NCBI GenBank assembly: GCA_947474365.1 | Contig: CANJIU010000065.1 | Span: 1-54,538 of the forward strand | From: Opitutia bacterium | GTDB taxonomy: Bacteria; Verrucomicrobiota; Verrucomicrobiia; Opitutales; Opitutaceae | Length of the DNA: 54,538 bases | Direction: 5' to 3' | Shown: one piece after another, positions 16,367 through 26,600 of the stretch | How positions within the stretch are numbered: the first letter of the stretch is position 1 | How the letters are laid out: the number at the start of each line of letters is the position of its first letter | Program-made: the position numbers and the translations under genes | Notes under the pieces: generated by a model | Seen by the model: the letters and a program-made list of their open reading frames with translations, nothing else | What the model was told of the DNA's origin: nothing | The model's database searches: none

Positions 16367-17905
16367 ATGACCCCGATTGCAACCCTGACCCGTCTCGCGT
16401 GCCTGGCCGCCCTGATCGCCGTTTTTCAATCGACCCCCAGGGCGGCGCCGTCGGCCCGCCCGAACATCATCCTGCTCCTGCCCGACCAGATGCGCGGTTC
16501 GGCGATGGGAGTGTCCGGCAACCGCGACGTGCAATCGCCCAACATCGACCGGCTTGCCAACGAAGGCGTCCGCTTCAAACGCACCTACGCCAATGTCCCC
16601 GTCTGCTGTCCAGCCCGCGCGATCCTGCTGACCGGCACCTACCCACACGTGAACGGAATGATGGCGAACGATCTCCGTCTCCGGGAATCGGAGACAACGA
16701 TCGCGGAGATTCTGCGCGACGCCGGCTATCGCACGGGCTTCGTTGGGAAGTGGCACCTCGACGGCGGGCCGCGCAACCCGGGATTCATCCCGCCGGGGCC
16801 GCGCCGGCAGGGCTTCGACGACTTCTGGGCGGCGTACGAGTGCCACCACCAGCATTTTCTGCCGTGGTATTTCCGCGACACGCCGGAAATGATTCTCGTC
16901 GAGAAATTCGAACCGGAGGCGAGCTGCGATTTCGCGGTGGAGTTCATCAAGTCGCAGAAACGCGAGCGCCCCTTTTTCCTGATGATGCAGATGGGCCCTC
17001 CTCACGATCCCTACGGTGCGCCGGACGAGTACATGAAGCGCTACGACCCGGCGAAGCTCACGACCCCGGCAAGTTGGCAGCCGAACAGCGAAGTGCGCCC
17101 GGGCAGCGAAGCGTTGCCGCCGAAGTATCGCCGGCCCGGCATGCCGTCCGCCACGTACGTGAAGACCGGCGGCAAGGAGGAAATCGCCGCCTACTACGCC
17201 GCCATCACCGCGATTGACGACCAGGTGGGCCGGCTGATGCGGACGCTCAAGGAGACGGGCCAGGACGAGAACACGATCATCCTCTTTACGTCGGATCACG
17301 GAGACATGCTCGGCTCGCACGGGATGCGCCGGAAGCGGAAGCCGCACGAGGAATCGGCCGGCGTGCCCGGTCTCATCCGCTGGCCCGCCAAAGTTCCGGC
17401 GGGCCGCGTCGTCGACACCCTGTTCAGCCATGTCGACATGCCGGCGACCCTGCTCGGGCTCGCCGGTGTCCCGGTGCCAAAGGCCTTCCAAGGGGCCGAC
17501 CTCTCCCGCGTCGCCCTCGGCCAGACCACGGCCGGACCCGACGCCGTGCTGCTCCAGATTTTTGTACCATTCCGACCGGACGCCATCACGACCCCGTGGC
17601 GCGGCATCATCACCGACCGCTACACCTATGCCCGTTTCGAAAAAGAACCGTGGGTGCTTTTCGACAACCAGCGGGATCCGGCGCAGATGAACAACCTCGC
17701 CGCGGAACCCGCCCACGCCAAACTGCGCGCGGAACTCGACGCCAAGCTCATTGCCTTGATGGCAAGCAAGCGCGACGCGTGGTCCTTCAACAGCAACGAA
17801 CTCGTCGAGGAGGACGGACGGCTCTACGGCAAGGGGACGTTCTACACGATCCAGGAGTACCTGGCGTCGCCGGAAGCCAACGCGAAGGGGCCACGGAAGA
17901 AGTGA
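16367..17905 (+). CDS. secreted S1-family sulfatase, S2
   Basis: Exported sulfatase of 512 residues with signal peptide 1-26. The N-terminal metal site reads LLPDQMRG, so Asp40 is present and the usual preceding Asp is Pro, as in S1 groups that open PDQ. The formylglycine motif is C80-C81-P82-A83-R84; C80 is the modified residue. Lys128 and His130 are in VGKWHLDGG, Asp310-His311 in TSDHGDMLGSHG, and HEESAGVPGLIRWP follows. The DHGDMLGSHG block is typical of iduronate- or choline-sulfatase-like S1 groups, not of GGK/EGG arylsulfatases. The tail is basic (AKGPRKK). It lies 30 bp after TBDR3 and 32 bp before the next gene, so it is within the operon. Substrate unknown. Confidence 0.94.
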   Translation: MTPIATLTRLACLAALIAVFQSTPRAAPSARPNIILLLPDQMRGSAMGVSGNRDVQSPNIDRLANEGVRFKRTYANVPVCCPARAILLTGTYPHVNGMMANDLRLRESETTIAEILRDAGYRTGFVGKWHLDGGPRNPGFIPPGPRRQGFDDFWAAYECHHQHFLPWYFRDTPEMILVEKFEPEASCDFAVEFIKSQKRERPFFLMMQMGPPHDPYGAPDEYMKRYDPAKLTTPASWQPNSEVRPGSEALPPKYRRPGMPSATYVKTGGKEEIAAYYAAITAIDDQVGRLMRTLKETGQDENTIILFTSDHGDMLGSHGMRRKRKPHEESAGVPGLIRWPAKVPAGRVVDTLFSHVDMPATLLGLAGVPVPKAFQGADLSRVALGQTTAGPDAVLLQIFVPFRPDAITTPWRGIITDRYTYARFEKEPWVLFDNQRDPAQMNNLAAEPAHAKLRAELDAKLIALMASKRDAWSFNSNELVEEDGRLYGKGTFYTIQEYLASPEANAKGPRKK

Positions 17906-17937
17906 GTCGCAGCGGTCGAATACCATCTCAGTCCACC

Positions 17938-18897
17938 ATGATCTGTCGCCTTCTCGCCTTCTTTGCACTGGGTTTGCTGCCGGGATTAATCATCGCTGCA
18001 GGTACGAAGAACATCGGGCCGCGCGGAGAGGACTTGCTCCTGCTCGACAACGGCTCGGTCAAGGTGGGCATCGACCGCGCCAAGGGCGCCGCAATCACGT
18101 GGCTTTCCTGGGCGGCATATCCGAAAAACATGATCAACTCCGCCGATCCCGGGCGGCTCATCCAGCAATCCTATTACGCCGGCCTGCGCCTCGACCGGAA
18201 AGCCGACGGCCAGAGCAAGGCGTGGAGCCCGTGGTCGTGGAACCCAATCCAGGGCGGCGGTGTTTCCTCTTGGGCGCGCGTGAACGAATTCAAGCGCATC
18301 GGCGACCAGACGCTCTATGGTGAGACCGTCCCAAAACTCTGGGACATGCCCAACGAGGAAGCCGCCGCGCTCATGCGCCAGTGGACGGGATTCGAGCCAG
18401 GCATGCCCAACGTGGTCGTCGTGCGCTGCGAGTTTGTCGCCCAGCGCGCGGAGGGCGACCGTTGGGGACCAGCAAAGCTTTCACCACAGGAGGTCCCCGC
18501 GTGCTACTTCACGCGCAATTTCAGCACGGTGAAATCCTATCTTGGCGACGGCCACTGGCGTGACGAGACCCAGCCGCCCGGACCGCCGTGGGGCAAGGCG
18601 CGACCACCAAAAAATGCGATGGCGCTGTTTGCACCGGACGGCCAGGGCGTCGCCGTGTTCAGCCCGTCCGCCACCCAGCCGTGGAACTTCGGACCCCATG
18701 CGGGCGGCGCCAGCGACGATCCCGCGGCAGGACCATGCATGCACGTGGCTCCGATCGACCGCGTCAATCTCGGCCCCAAATCCACCTATCGCTTCCGGTA
18801 CTGGCTGGTCGTCGGCACCCAGGATCAACTCACCGCAAGGCTCGATGCGCTCCTCGCGAAATATCCCGCCGAACACGCGGAACTCACACCACCATGA
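17938..18897 (+). CDS. secreted protein of unknown function (319 aa)
   Basis: I do not recognise this protein. The ATG at 17938 starts a clear signal peptide (MICRLLAFFALGLLPGLIIAAG). The mature part is about 300 residues, rich in Trp, Gly and beta-strand-like segments: DLLLLDNGSVKVGIDRAKGAAITWLSW (cited in parts: VKVGIDRAKGAAITWLSW), WSPWSWNPIQGGG, VPACYFTRNFSTVKSYLGDG, PKNAMALFAPDGQGVAVFSP and TYRFRYWLVVGTQDQL. The opening is reminiscent of galactose-mutarotase-like beta-sandwich proteins that bind or modify sugars, but I see no catalytic signature. It sits 32 bp after S2 and 16 bp before the GH71/99-like lipoprotein in one operon, which implies a role on the same glycan. An open frame extends upstream inside S2, but the ATG is favoured by the signal peptide. 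Confidence 0.85.
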   Translation: MICRLLAFFALGLLPGLIIAAGTKNIGPRGEDLLLLDNGSVKVGIDRAKGAAITWLSWAAYPKNMINSADPGRLIQQSYYAGLRLDRKADGQSKAWSPWSWNPIQGGGVSSWARVNEFKRIGDQTLYGETVPKLWDMPNEEAAALMRQWTGFEPGMPNVVVVRCEFVAQRAEGDRWGPAKLSPQEVPACYFTRNFSTVKSYLGDGHWRDETQPPGPPWGKARPPKNAMALFAPDGQGVAVFSPSATQPWNFGPHAGGASDDPAAGPCMHVAPIDRVNLGPKSTYRFRYWLVVGTQDQLTARLDALLAKYPAEHAELTPP

Positions 18898-18913
18898 GCG
18901 CGCCAATTCCGCG

Positions 18914-20677
18914 ATGAACCGGCTCGTCTTGCCCCTGCTGGCGTCGTTGGCGATCACCGGTTGCACGTTGGCGCCAGTCGCGCTCACCCCACCGTCCGCG
19001 ATCAACCCCGGCACACCATGGCCCGCAACCGACGCGCTCGAACGCACGCTTCCCGTAAGCCCGGCAGCGGCGGGCATTCGCCCGAACCGCACCGTCGGAA
19101 TCTTCTATTTCCTCACCCACGCGAGCGACAGCCCCACGCTGCCGAACAACATCGCGAAGATTCTCGCGCAGGATCCTGCGATCCTCACCAAGCCCGACTC
19201 GCCGCTCTGGGGTCCGCCCGGACCGTATTATTGGGCCGAGCCGCTCTACGGCTACTACCACTCGATGGATCCCTGGGTGCTGCGGCGCCACGCCACGCTG
19301 TTGGCCGACGCCGGAATCGACACGGTGATTTTCGACACGACCAACCGCCGGACCTACCGTGAGGTGTACCTGAAGATCTGCGAAGTTTGGACCCAGGTCC
19401 GACGCGAGGGAGGGCGCACGCCGCAAGTTTGCTTCATGGTGAACACCAAGGCCGGCGAGACGGCCCGGGAACTTTACGCGGATCTGTATAAGCCGAAACT
19501 GTACTCCGACCTGTGGTTCCGCTGGCAGGGAAAACCGTTGCTGATCTGCGACCCCAAGGAAGCCGGCCCCGAGCTCGCCGCGTTCTTCACCCTGCGCAAG
19601 GCCCACTGGCCGTTCACGTTGGTGAACACCCGCAACGAATGGCACTGGGAGGCGACGTACCCGCAGGTCTTCAGCTACGACACCGACTTGGCGCACCCCG
19701 AGCAGGTGAATGTGGCCGTTGCGCAAAACCTCCGCGACACCGATGGCAAGGTCACCAACATGAGCCAGGGCAACGCCCGCGGCCGCAGTTTTCACGACGG
19801 GAAGAAGGACACCTCGCCCGGCGCGGTGGACCACGGCTACAACTTTGCGGAACAGTGGCGGCGCGCCCTGGAACTGGATCCGCCGTTCGTGATGGTGACA
19901 GGATGGAACGAATGGACCGCGGGCAAATTCCGCCGGCCGAATCTCCCCGTCGTCTTCGTCGACCAATACGACCAGGAATACAGCCGCGACATCGAACCGG
20001 TCGCCGGCCTGCATCGCGACAATTACTATTACCAGCTGGTCGAAGGCGTCCGCCGCTACAAGGGGTACCCCGCCCTGCCCACGGCCTCGCCATCGAAAAC
20101 GATCAACCCCGCCGCCGGCTTCGAACAATGGCGCGACGTCCGCCCCGAATTCACCGATCACGCCTTCGACGAGGACCACCGCGACTACGGCAGAGGCGCG
20201 CGCCACTACGTGAGCACCAGCGGCCGGAACGACCTCACCGTCGTCAATGTCTCCCGCGATGCGACCCACGTTTACTTTTACGCCCAAACGCGACGCCCCC
20301 TCACCCCGTCGACCGACGTCAACTGGATGCTGCTGCTGCTCGACGTCGATCAAAACCATCGCACCGGCTGGGAAGGCTACGACTTCGTGATCAACCGCTC
20401 CATCGACGGCACAGAGACCTGGATCGAACGTAATACCGGCGGTTGGACGTGGGAGAAAGTGGCCAGGGTGCAGTTCACGGTCGCCGGCAATGAATTGATG
20501 CTCTCCGTGCCGCGCGCCGCGCTCGGTCTGCCCGCCGGTGACGCCGTGAGTTTTGATTTCAAGTGGTGGGACAACCCGCAGAAACCGGGCGACATCATGG
20601 ACACCTATCTCAGCGGCGACACCGCGCCTGACGGACGCTTCAATTTTCGCTACCTCGCTGAGGCGCCCAAACGATGA
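18914..20677 (+). CDS. lipoprotein with GH71/99-like TIM barrel and C-terminal CBM9-like domain
   Basis: 587 residues. The ATG at 18914 begins a lipoprotein signal peptide; LAITGC gives Cys17 for lipidation, so the enzyme is probably membrane-anchored. Residues about 60-400 look like a GH71/GH99-type barrel: TVGIFYFLTHAS, YYWAEPLYGYYHSMDPWVLRRH, ADAGIDTVIFDTTNRRTY, WRWQ-type strands and VMVTGWNEWTAGKF, the late acidic WNEW motif found in these families. Residues about 430-587 resemble a CBM9/DOMON beta-sandwich (VSRDATHVYFYAQT, LLLLDVDQNHRTGWEGYDFVINR, ELMLSVPRAALGL). It overlaps S3 by ATGA. It is probably an endo- or exo-glycosidase on a sulfated glycan. Family assignment is moderate. Confidence 0.82.
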   Translation: MNRLVLPLLASLAITGCTLAPVALTPPSAINPGTPWPATDALERTLPVSPAAAGIRPNRTVGIFYFLTHASDSPTLPNNIAKILAQDPAILTKPDSPLWGPPGPYYWAEPLYGYYHSMDPWVLRRHATLLADAGIDTVIFDTTNRRTYREVYLKICEVWTQVRREGGRTPQVCFMVNTKAGETARELYADLYKPKLYSDLWFRWQGKPLLICDPKEAGPELAAFFTLRKAHWPFTLVNTRNEWHWEATYPQVFSYDTDLAHPEQVNVAVAQNLRDTDGKVTNMSQGNARGRSFHDGKKDTSPGAVDHGYNFAEQWRRALELDPPFVMVTGWNEWTAGKFRRPNLPVVFVDQYDQEYSRDIEPVAGLHRDNYYYQLVEGVRRYKGYPALPTASPSKTINPAAGFEQWRDVRPEFTDHAFDEDHRDYGRGARHYVSTSGRNDLTVVNVSRDATHVYFYAQTRRPLTPSTDVNWMLLLLDVDQNHRTGWEGYDFVINRSIDGTETWIERNTGGWTWEKVARVQFTVAGNELMLSVPRAALGLPAGDAVSFDFKWWDNPQKPGDIMDTYLSGDTAPDGRFNFRYLAEAPKR

Positions 20678-22146
20678 GTTCGCACCCGTGGCAACGCTTC
20701 GCGACTGGCGCCGCGCTTCTATTCGCGGCCCTTGCTCCACGAGTACTGCACGCGGCGGCCCCGCGCCCGAATGTCCTCTTCATCGTTACCGAAGACCAGG
20801 GCGCGCATCTGAGTTTCCTCGGCACACCGGGCCTGCGCACGCCGCACATGGACGTGCTCGCGCGCAGCGGGGTGTATTTCACCAACACCTTTGTCGCCTA
20901 TCCGGTTTGTTCACCCTCGAAGGCCGCGATCTACACCGGGCTGCACAACCACACGAATGGCCTGCTCAACAACACGCCGAATTTCCACAAACCGGCGGCG
21001 CAGCTGACACCGGCCGAACGCAGCAATCCGCTCTATGTGCGCAACCGCGTCCGCGAACATCTTCCGACCCTCGTCGAGCGTCTTCACGCGGCCGGTTACT
21101 ATCAGGGCGTGACCAGCAAGCTGCACGTCGCTCCCAACGAAAAATTCCCCTACGATGAATTCAGCAAACCCGCCGACGGCACGGCGGTCGCCTCCTTCCT
21201 CGCGCGCGCAAAGCAAACCGGCAAACCGTGGTTTCTGTTCTACAACATCGGGGCCTCGCACCGGCCGTTCCTGAAACGCGACGTACAAAAGCTCCGCGTC
21301 GATCCGGCCGCCGTAAAACTCCCGGCCTTTCTCCCTGACACACCGACGGTGCGCCTCGATTGGGCAGAATATCTGACCGCCGTCGAGGCAGCCGACGACT
21401 TGGTCGGCGAAGGCATCGCGGCCGTGCGGGCCGCCGAGCAGGAAGCCAATACGATTATCATTTGCCTGGGCGGCGACCACGGTCCGGCGTTTCAGCATGG
21501 GAAGATGACCCTGCACGATCTCGGCCTCCGGGTGAGCCTCAGCATCCGCGTCCCGGGAATGACGGGCGGCGTCCGCAGCGACGCGCTCGTCAGTGAGCTC
21601 GATCTCACCCCAACGTTACTCGACGTACTCGGACTCGACCCGCTCCCCAACACCCACGGACTCTCGCTCAAGCCCATCCTCGAAGGAAAGCCCGGCGCCA
21701 GGGCGCACGCGTTCATTTTCGCCGAAATCTCCGACCGCGGACCGCTGCCCAACGAGGGCATGCAGGAGCGCAGCGTATGCGACGGACGCTGGCATTTAAT
21801 CTACCGCGAAAAAACGGAGTCCGACTGGCGGCAGGTGCAGGCCGACAGCAAGGAATGGAACGTCTGGCGCAACCGCACCTACGACGAGACGGTGAAGCAA
21901 AAGGAGCGTTTCCCGGCGCCGTACCGAATCCTGGCGGAAATGGATCCGCAGTCGCTGGGCGGCAGGGTTCCGCCGCTCGAGTTCTACGATTTAAAATTGG
22001 ATCCAGATGAGATGCGAAATCTCGCGGCGGAACCGACATCCCGCGTGGAACTCACCCGGCTCTACACCGCACTGCGCCAATGGGTGAAGGATACGGCCGA
22101 TCCGGCGGTCGCTCCGCCCGCCGGTCTGCCATACCTCGAACGATGA
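20674..22146 (+). CDS. secreted S1-family sulfatase S3 with CSPSK maturation motif
   Basis: 490-residue exported protein with signal peptide about 1-28. It resembles the heparan-N-sulfatase-like S1_8 group: TSKLHV replaces GKWH, and GDHGPAFQHGKMTLHD is followed by LGLRVSLSIRVPG. The N-terminal metal site is Glu40-Asp41 (TEDQG) rather than Asp-Asp. The maturation motif is C79-S80-P81-S82-K83: Cys and Pro are present but the nearly invariant Arg is Lys. This may lower or change recognition by the formylglycine-generating enzyme, or the protein may still mature. The rest of the fold looks intact, with no frameshift. It overlaps both neighbours by 4 bp (ATGA), so it is translated with the operon and is unlikely to be decaying. 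Confidence 0.92.
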   Translation: MSSHPWQRFATGAALLFAALAPRVLHAAAPRPNVLFIVTEDQGAHLSFLGTPGLRTPHMDVLARSGVYFTNTFVAYPVCSPSKAAIYTGLHNHTNGLLNNTPNFHKPAAQLTPAERSNPLYVRNRVREHLPTLVERLHAAGYYQGVTSKLHVAPNEKFPYDEFSKPADGTAVASFLARAKQTGKPWFLFYNIGASHRPFLKRDVQKLRVDPAAVKLPAFLPDTPTVRLDWAEYLTAVEAADDLVGEGIAAVRAAEQEANTIIICLGGDHGPAFQHGKMTLHDLGLRVSLSIRVPGMTGGVRSDALVSELDLTPTLLDVLGLDPLPNTHGLSLKPILEGKPGARAHAFIFAEISDRGPLPNEGMQERSVCDGRWHLIYREKTESDWRQVQADSKEWNVWRNRTYDETVKQKERFPAPYRILAEMDPQSLGGRVPPLEFYDLKLDPDEMRNLAAEPTSRVELTRLYTALRQWVKDTADPAVAPPAGLPYLER

Positions 22147-23624
22147 AGGCGCCGCTCCATCATCAATGTGCACTGCTGGCGGTCTTCCTCGTGTCGCTGA
22201 CCACGACAATTGCAGCCGAGGTTACGAACCCCCGCCCCAACATCATCGTGATCCTCGCCGACGACCTCGGCTATGCCGATCTCGGAGCTCAGGGACAGGA
22301 GCGAGACGTGCGGACTCCGAACCTCGACCGCCTGGCCGCCGAGGGCGTGCGTTGCACGGCCGGCTACATCACGGCGCCCCAATGCTCACCCTCGCGCGCC
22401 GGCCTTCTCACCGGGCGCTATCAACAGCGCTACGGCATCGACACGATTCCCGACATGCCGCTGCCGCTTGAGGCGGTGACCATTCCCGATCGCCTGCACG
22501 CGGGAGGCTACCGCAGCGGCCAGGTCGGCAAATGGCACCTCGATCCCAACCCGCTCAGTTTCCGCTGGGCGGCGATCCATTTGCCGGATCAAAAAGCCAA
22601 TGCGGCGAAGCGCGTCGTCATCCCCGACGCACAGCGTCAGCGCTTCATGCCCAAGGCGCGGGGATTCGACGATTATTTCTGCGGCGAAATCAACCGGTAC
22701 TTTGCCAACTATGACCTGCACGGCGACAGCGTCGAACCGGCCTGGCGCGAGGACAAGCGGTTCCGCGTCGACGTGCAGACCGAGGCCGCGTTGGCGTTCT
22801 TGCAGCGCAACCGGACGAAACCGTTTTTCCTCTATCTCTGTTACTACGCGCCGCACACGCCGCTGGAGCTGCCACCGGCCTACGCCGCCCAGTTTCCGCC
22901 GGATCTGCCGCTGCGTCGGCGCGCCGCCCTGGCGATGATCGCCGGCGTGGATCACGGCGTGGGAAGAATTCTGGCCGCGCTCAGGACCCACGGCATCGAC
23001 GACCGCACGTTGATCTTTTTTACGAGCGACAATGGCGCGCCGATCCACAGCCGGCGCGACGCGCCCCTCGCCGAGGACATGGGCGGCTGGGACGGATCGT
23101 TAAACACGCCTTGGGTCGGGGAAAAAGGCATGCTGGCCGAAGGCGGCATTCGAGTTCCGTTTCTGGTCCGCTGGCCCGGCAAACTCCCCGCGGGGAAAGT
23201 ATATCGCGAGCCCGTCAGTTCCCTCGACATCGCGGCCACGGCGCTCGCCGCCGCCGGATTGCCCTCCGATCCCCAACTCGACGGCGCCGATCTCGTGCCG
23301 CATTTCACCGGCCAGAATAGGCGGCCTCCGCACGAGGCGCTCTACTGGCGTTTCTGGTCGCAGGCGGCCGTGCGGGCAGGACGCTGGAAGCTGATCACGA
23401 AGGCCGGTGAACCAGATCGTTTGTTCGATCTTGAGAACGACCAGCACGAACGCCGCGACCTCGCCGCTGCGATGCCCGACCGGGTCGCCACCCTCCATCG
23501 CAACCTGGCCGCTTGGACGGAGCAACTGCAACCCCGCGGAATGCCGAGCGACAAAAACAACAAGCAAGAACGCGACTGGTATCGCGGCTATTTCCCCACC
23601 TCCAACCGCCATTCCGCCCCATGA
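22143..23624 (+). CDS. secreted S1-family sulfatase, S4
   Basis: 493 residues from the ATG at 22143, which overlaps the S3 stop as ATGA and starts a signal peptide (MKAPLHHQCALLAVFLVSLTTTIAA). Open frame upstream lies inside S3 and is dismissed. Asp40-Asp41 are in LADDLGYADLG. The formylglycine motif is C81-S-P-S-R85, followed by AGLLTG. VGKWHLDPN supplies Lys and His, FTSDNGAPIHS the second metal pair, and EGGIRVPFLVRWPGKLPAG is the arylsulfatase-type substrate-side block. All key residues are present, so it should be active. It is followed by TBDR4 through another ATGA overlap, a close sulfatase-receptor coupling suggesting that both handle the same ligand. Confidence 0.95.
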   Translation: MKAPLHHQCALLAVFLVSLTTTIAAEVTNPRPNIIVILADDLGYADLGAQGQERDVRTPNLDRLAAEGVRCTAGYITAPQCSPSRAGLLTGRYQQRYGIDTIPDMPLPLEAVTIPDRLHAGGYRSGQVGKWHLDPNPLSFRWAAIHLPDQKANAAKRVVIPDAQRQRFMPKARGFDDYFCGEINRYFANYDLHGDSVEPAWREDKRFRVDVQTEAALAFLQRNRTKPFFLYLCYYAPHTPLELPPAYAAQFPPDLPLRRRAALAMIAGVDHGVGRILAALRTHGIDDRTLIFFTSDNGAPIHSRRDAPLAEDMGGWDGSLNTPWVGEKGMLAEGGIRVPFLVRWPGKLPAGKVYREPVSSLDIAATALAAAGLPSDPQLDGADLVPHFTGQNRRPPHEALYWRFWSQAAVRAGRWKLITKAGEPDRLFDLENDQHERRDLAAAMPDRVATLHRNLAAWTEQLQPRGMPSDKNNKQERDWYRGYFPTSNRHSAP

Positions 23625-26600
23625 TCCGCATCGAACGCACCCTTCTGCTAGCCTCCCTGCTGGCCGCCGCTCCCGCCGGAATGTCTGCGCAGTCCGCGCC
23701 TACCGCCACGGGCTCTGCGGTAAAGACCGAGGCGGTGCTGCTCTCCCCATTCGAGGTCAGCTCCGCCAAAGACACCGGGTACGCCGCCAGCCAGACGCTG
23801 TCCGGCACGCGGCTGAAAACCAACATCGAGGACACCGGCGTGGCCGAGACGATCATCACGCCCGACTTCATGCGCGACCTCGGGCTCACGTCGCTCGATG
23901 AAGTGTTCAAATTCGTGCCGAACACCGGAACCGATGATCCCCAGCTCGGCACGTCTGCGGGCAACAACAGCCTTTTTTCCAGCGTGGCCTACACGTCGCG
24001 CGGGTTTTCCGTGGCGAGCGCGCAACGCGATTTCCTGCCCACGACCGCCTCCGCCGACATCTACAACACCGAGCGCATCAGCTTCACGCGCGGCCCCAAC
24101 GCCATCCTCTACGGTCTCGGCAATCCGGGCGGCATCTCCAACGCCGTCTCGCAGCGCGCCAACCTCAACCGCAATAGCTACGAGGTCGACGTGAAGGCCG
24201 ACACCAACACGGGCCTGCGCACGAGCTTCAACGCGAACCTGCCGCTCATCAAAGGCCGGCTCGCCCTGCGCCTCGCGCGACTCGACGACGACCGCGGTTC
24301 ACACCTCAAACCCGACGAGAATCTCCATCGCCGCACCTACGCCGCCCTGCGCTTTCAACCGTGGACCAAGACCGTGGTAGATGTGAACTACGAGGACGGC
24401 GACCAGCGCCGACGGGCATTCGCCCGCGGCTTCACCTACAGCGACGGTTTCAGTTCCTGGACAACGCTACCCACCGCCAGCCGTCCGCGTGTCACGACCG
24501 CCGGATCGGTATTGGCCAACACCACGATCGCCGGCCTCGATCAACTGTCCGCCGGCAACAGCATCTTCATTGTCGACGGCGCCACGCCGCCCGTGGCCCC
24601 GATGAACTGGGCCCGAATGGGCAAGACGCGCACGGCGACTCCGAACCTCGGCGGCAGCATCCACGGCGTGACTGGCCGCGAGTCCTTCGATCTGCCGTTC
24701 CCGGTCGAATCGAATCTCATGGGCTACTCCGACGGCACGCAGGTCGACTTCCGCACCCTCACCGCTTCGTTGCAGCAGAACGTCCTGCCGAACCTCGATT
24801 TCGAGCTGACCTACAACCGTCAGTTCAGCGATCGGTTCGCGGATTACTCCAAACCCGCGGCAAACGACACTCTGCAGGTGGATCCCAACGCCGTGCTCCC
24901 GAGTGGCGCGCCAAACCCGAATTACGGGAAATACTACTACGATGCGGGCGCCGGCGGCGGCGTGATTTTTTTCCAAAAGAACAGCATCGAACTGGGACGC
25001 GCGACCGTGTCGTACGAGCTGGACACAAAGAAATATCTGCCGCGCTTCGGCCGCTGGATCGGCCGCCACCGGTTCGCCGGTCTTGTTGAGCAACAGAAAA
25101 ACCCATTCAGCGGCGTGAACAACGCGACCTTCCGCAACCTCACCCCCACGAAAACCAATGTACCGGGTCTCGCCGCGACGTGGGCGGCCGGCCCGGGGGC
25201 TGGGTCCAATCTGATGCAGTACCGCTACTACCTCGATCCCGCGGCCGGCGTGAACTACATGCCGAGCATGTGGGACAAGTATCCGCGGCTCGCGAGCAGC
25301 GACAACATCGCCGCACTGCAGGCCAAACTCACACCCGACGGAAACGGTGTCACCCCCGGTTTTGCCAACGGCGGTCCGCCCGTGCTGCGGTACACGCGCG
25401 TCGACACGAAGATCTTTGCCACGCACAACTACTGGCTCGACGAGCGCGTGATCACGCTCTTCGGCTGGCGGAAGGACGAGCGCACCCAATACAGTCGCGC
25501 CCTGCCGCTCGATCCGGTCTCGGTTCTCTATCCCGATCCCGTGCCCTACAACGCGCGCGATGGCGTGAACACCAAGACCGTCCAGCCCGCCAACACGTTT
25601 TCCAAGGGCGTCGTACTCGTGGCGACGCCGTGGCTGCGTCTCTTCTACAATGAGTCGAGCAGCCTCGTGCTGCAGGACCCCGCCGCCAGCGATCTCTACA
25701 GCAACCCGATCGACAACGCCAAGGGCAAGGGGACCGAGACCGGGGTCCGCCTCGCGCTCTTCAAGGGTCGGGTGCAGCTCTCGCTCAGCCGTTGGGAGAC
25801 CGACATGCAGGGACAGGCCGTTGCGACCATTCGGAACCAGCTCGGTTTGTTTAATTTCACCAACGCGACCAACACGCTCTGGAATGCCGCCGCGGCGCTG
25901 AGTGGCGACAACAAGTATCTGCAACCGCCCTACCGCCCGGCGCAGAATTTCACCGACTACCAGGACTACGTCGCCAAGGGCTACGAGCTTTCGCTGACCG
26001 CGAATCCCACTGCAAACTGGCGCATCAGTTTCAACGCCGGCCAGCAGGCCAACCAGCAGAGCAACATCGGGCCCGTGCTGAAGAAATACTGGGCCGAGTA
26101 CGAGCCGCTCTGGCGGAATTTCCCGAGCCGGGACCTCAACGGCAACGGCGCCATCGACGTGCCGACCGCCGCGACCCCGCAGGCGCAGATCGAACGATTC
26201 CTCGATCGCAGCGGCGGCGCCGAAGCGGGCACGGCCGGCACGATTCGCGCCCTCCTCGATGCCTACGGCGCCGGGGTGGGACGCATCGTTGCCTCAAGCG
26301 GAGTGTCGACCACCAGCATTCCCAAATGGTCGGCCAACTTCGTGACGAACTACCGTTTCTCCGATGGGATTTTGAAGAACATCGGTATTGGCGGGAGTCT
26401 TAACTACCGCAGCGCGCGGACGATTGGCTTTCTCACCACGAGCGAGGGTCTCTACCGGCCAAACTTGGGGATCAAGGGCGCCACCAGTTGGGATACCGGA
26501 CTCTGGCTGTCGTATGCGCGGACGATCAAGCTCAGCGCGTCGCGCACGGTGCGGTGGCGTGTACAGCTGAACGTCCGCAACGTGCTCGACGATCGCGATC

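Noticed and set aside
16361..17968. 535-codon antisense open frame opposite S2
   Set aside because: Same reasoning: composition is a mirror of the sulfatase codons and the sense gene has the full S1 motif set.
18884..20740. 618-codon antisense open frame opposite the GH71/99-like lipoprotein
   Set aside because: No recognisable domain; the sense gene has a lipobox and coupled neighbours.
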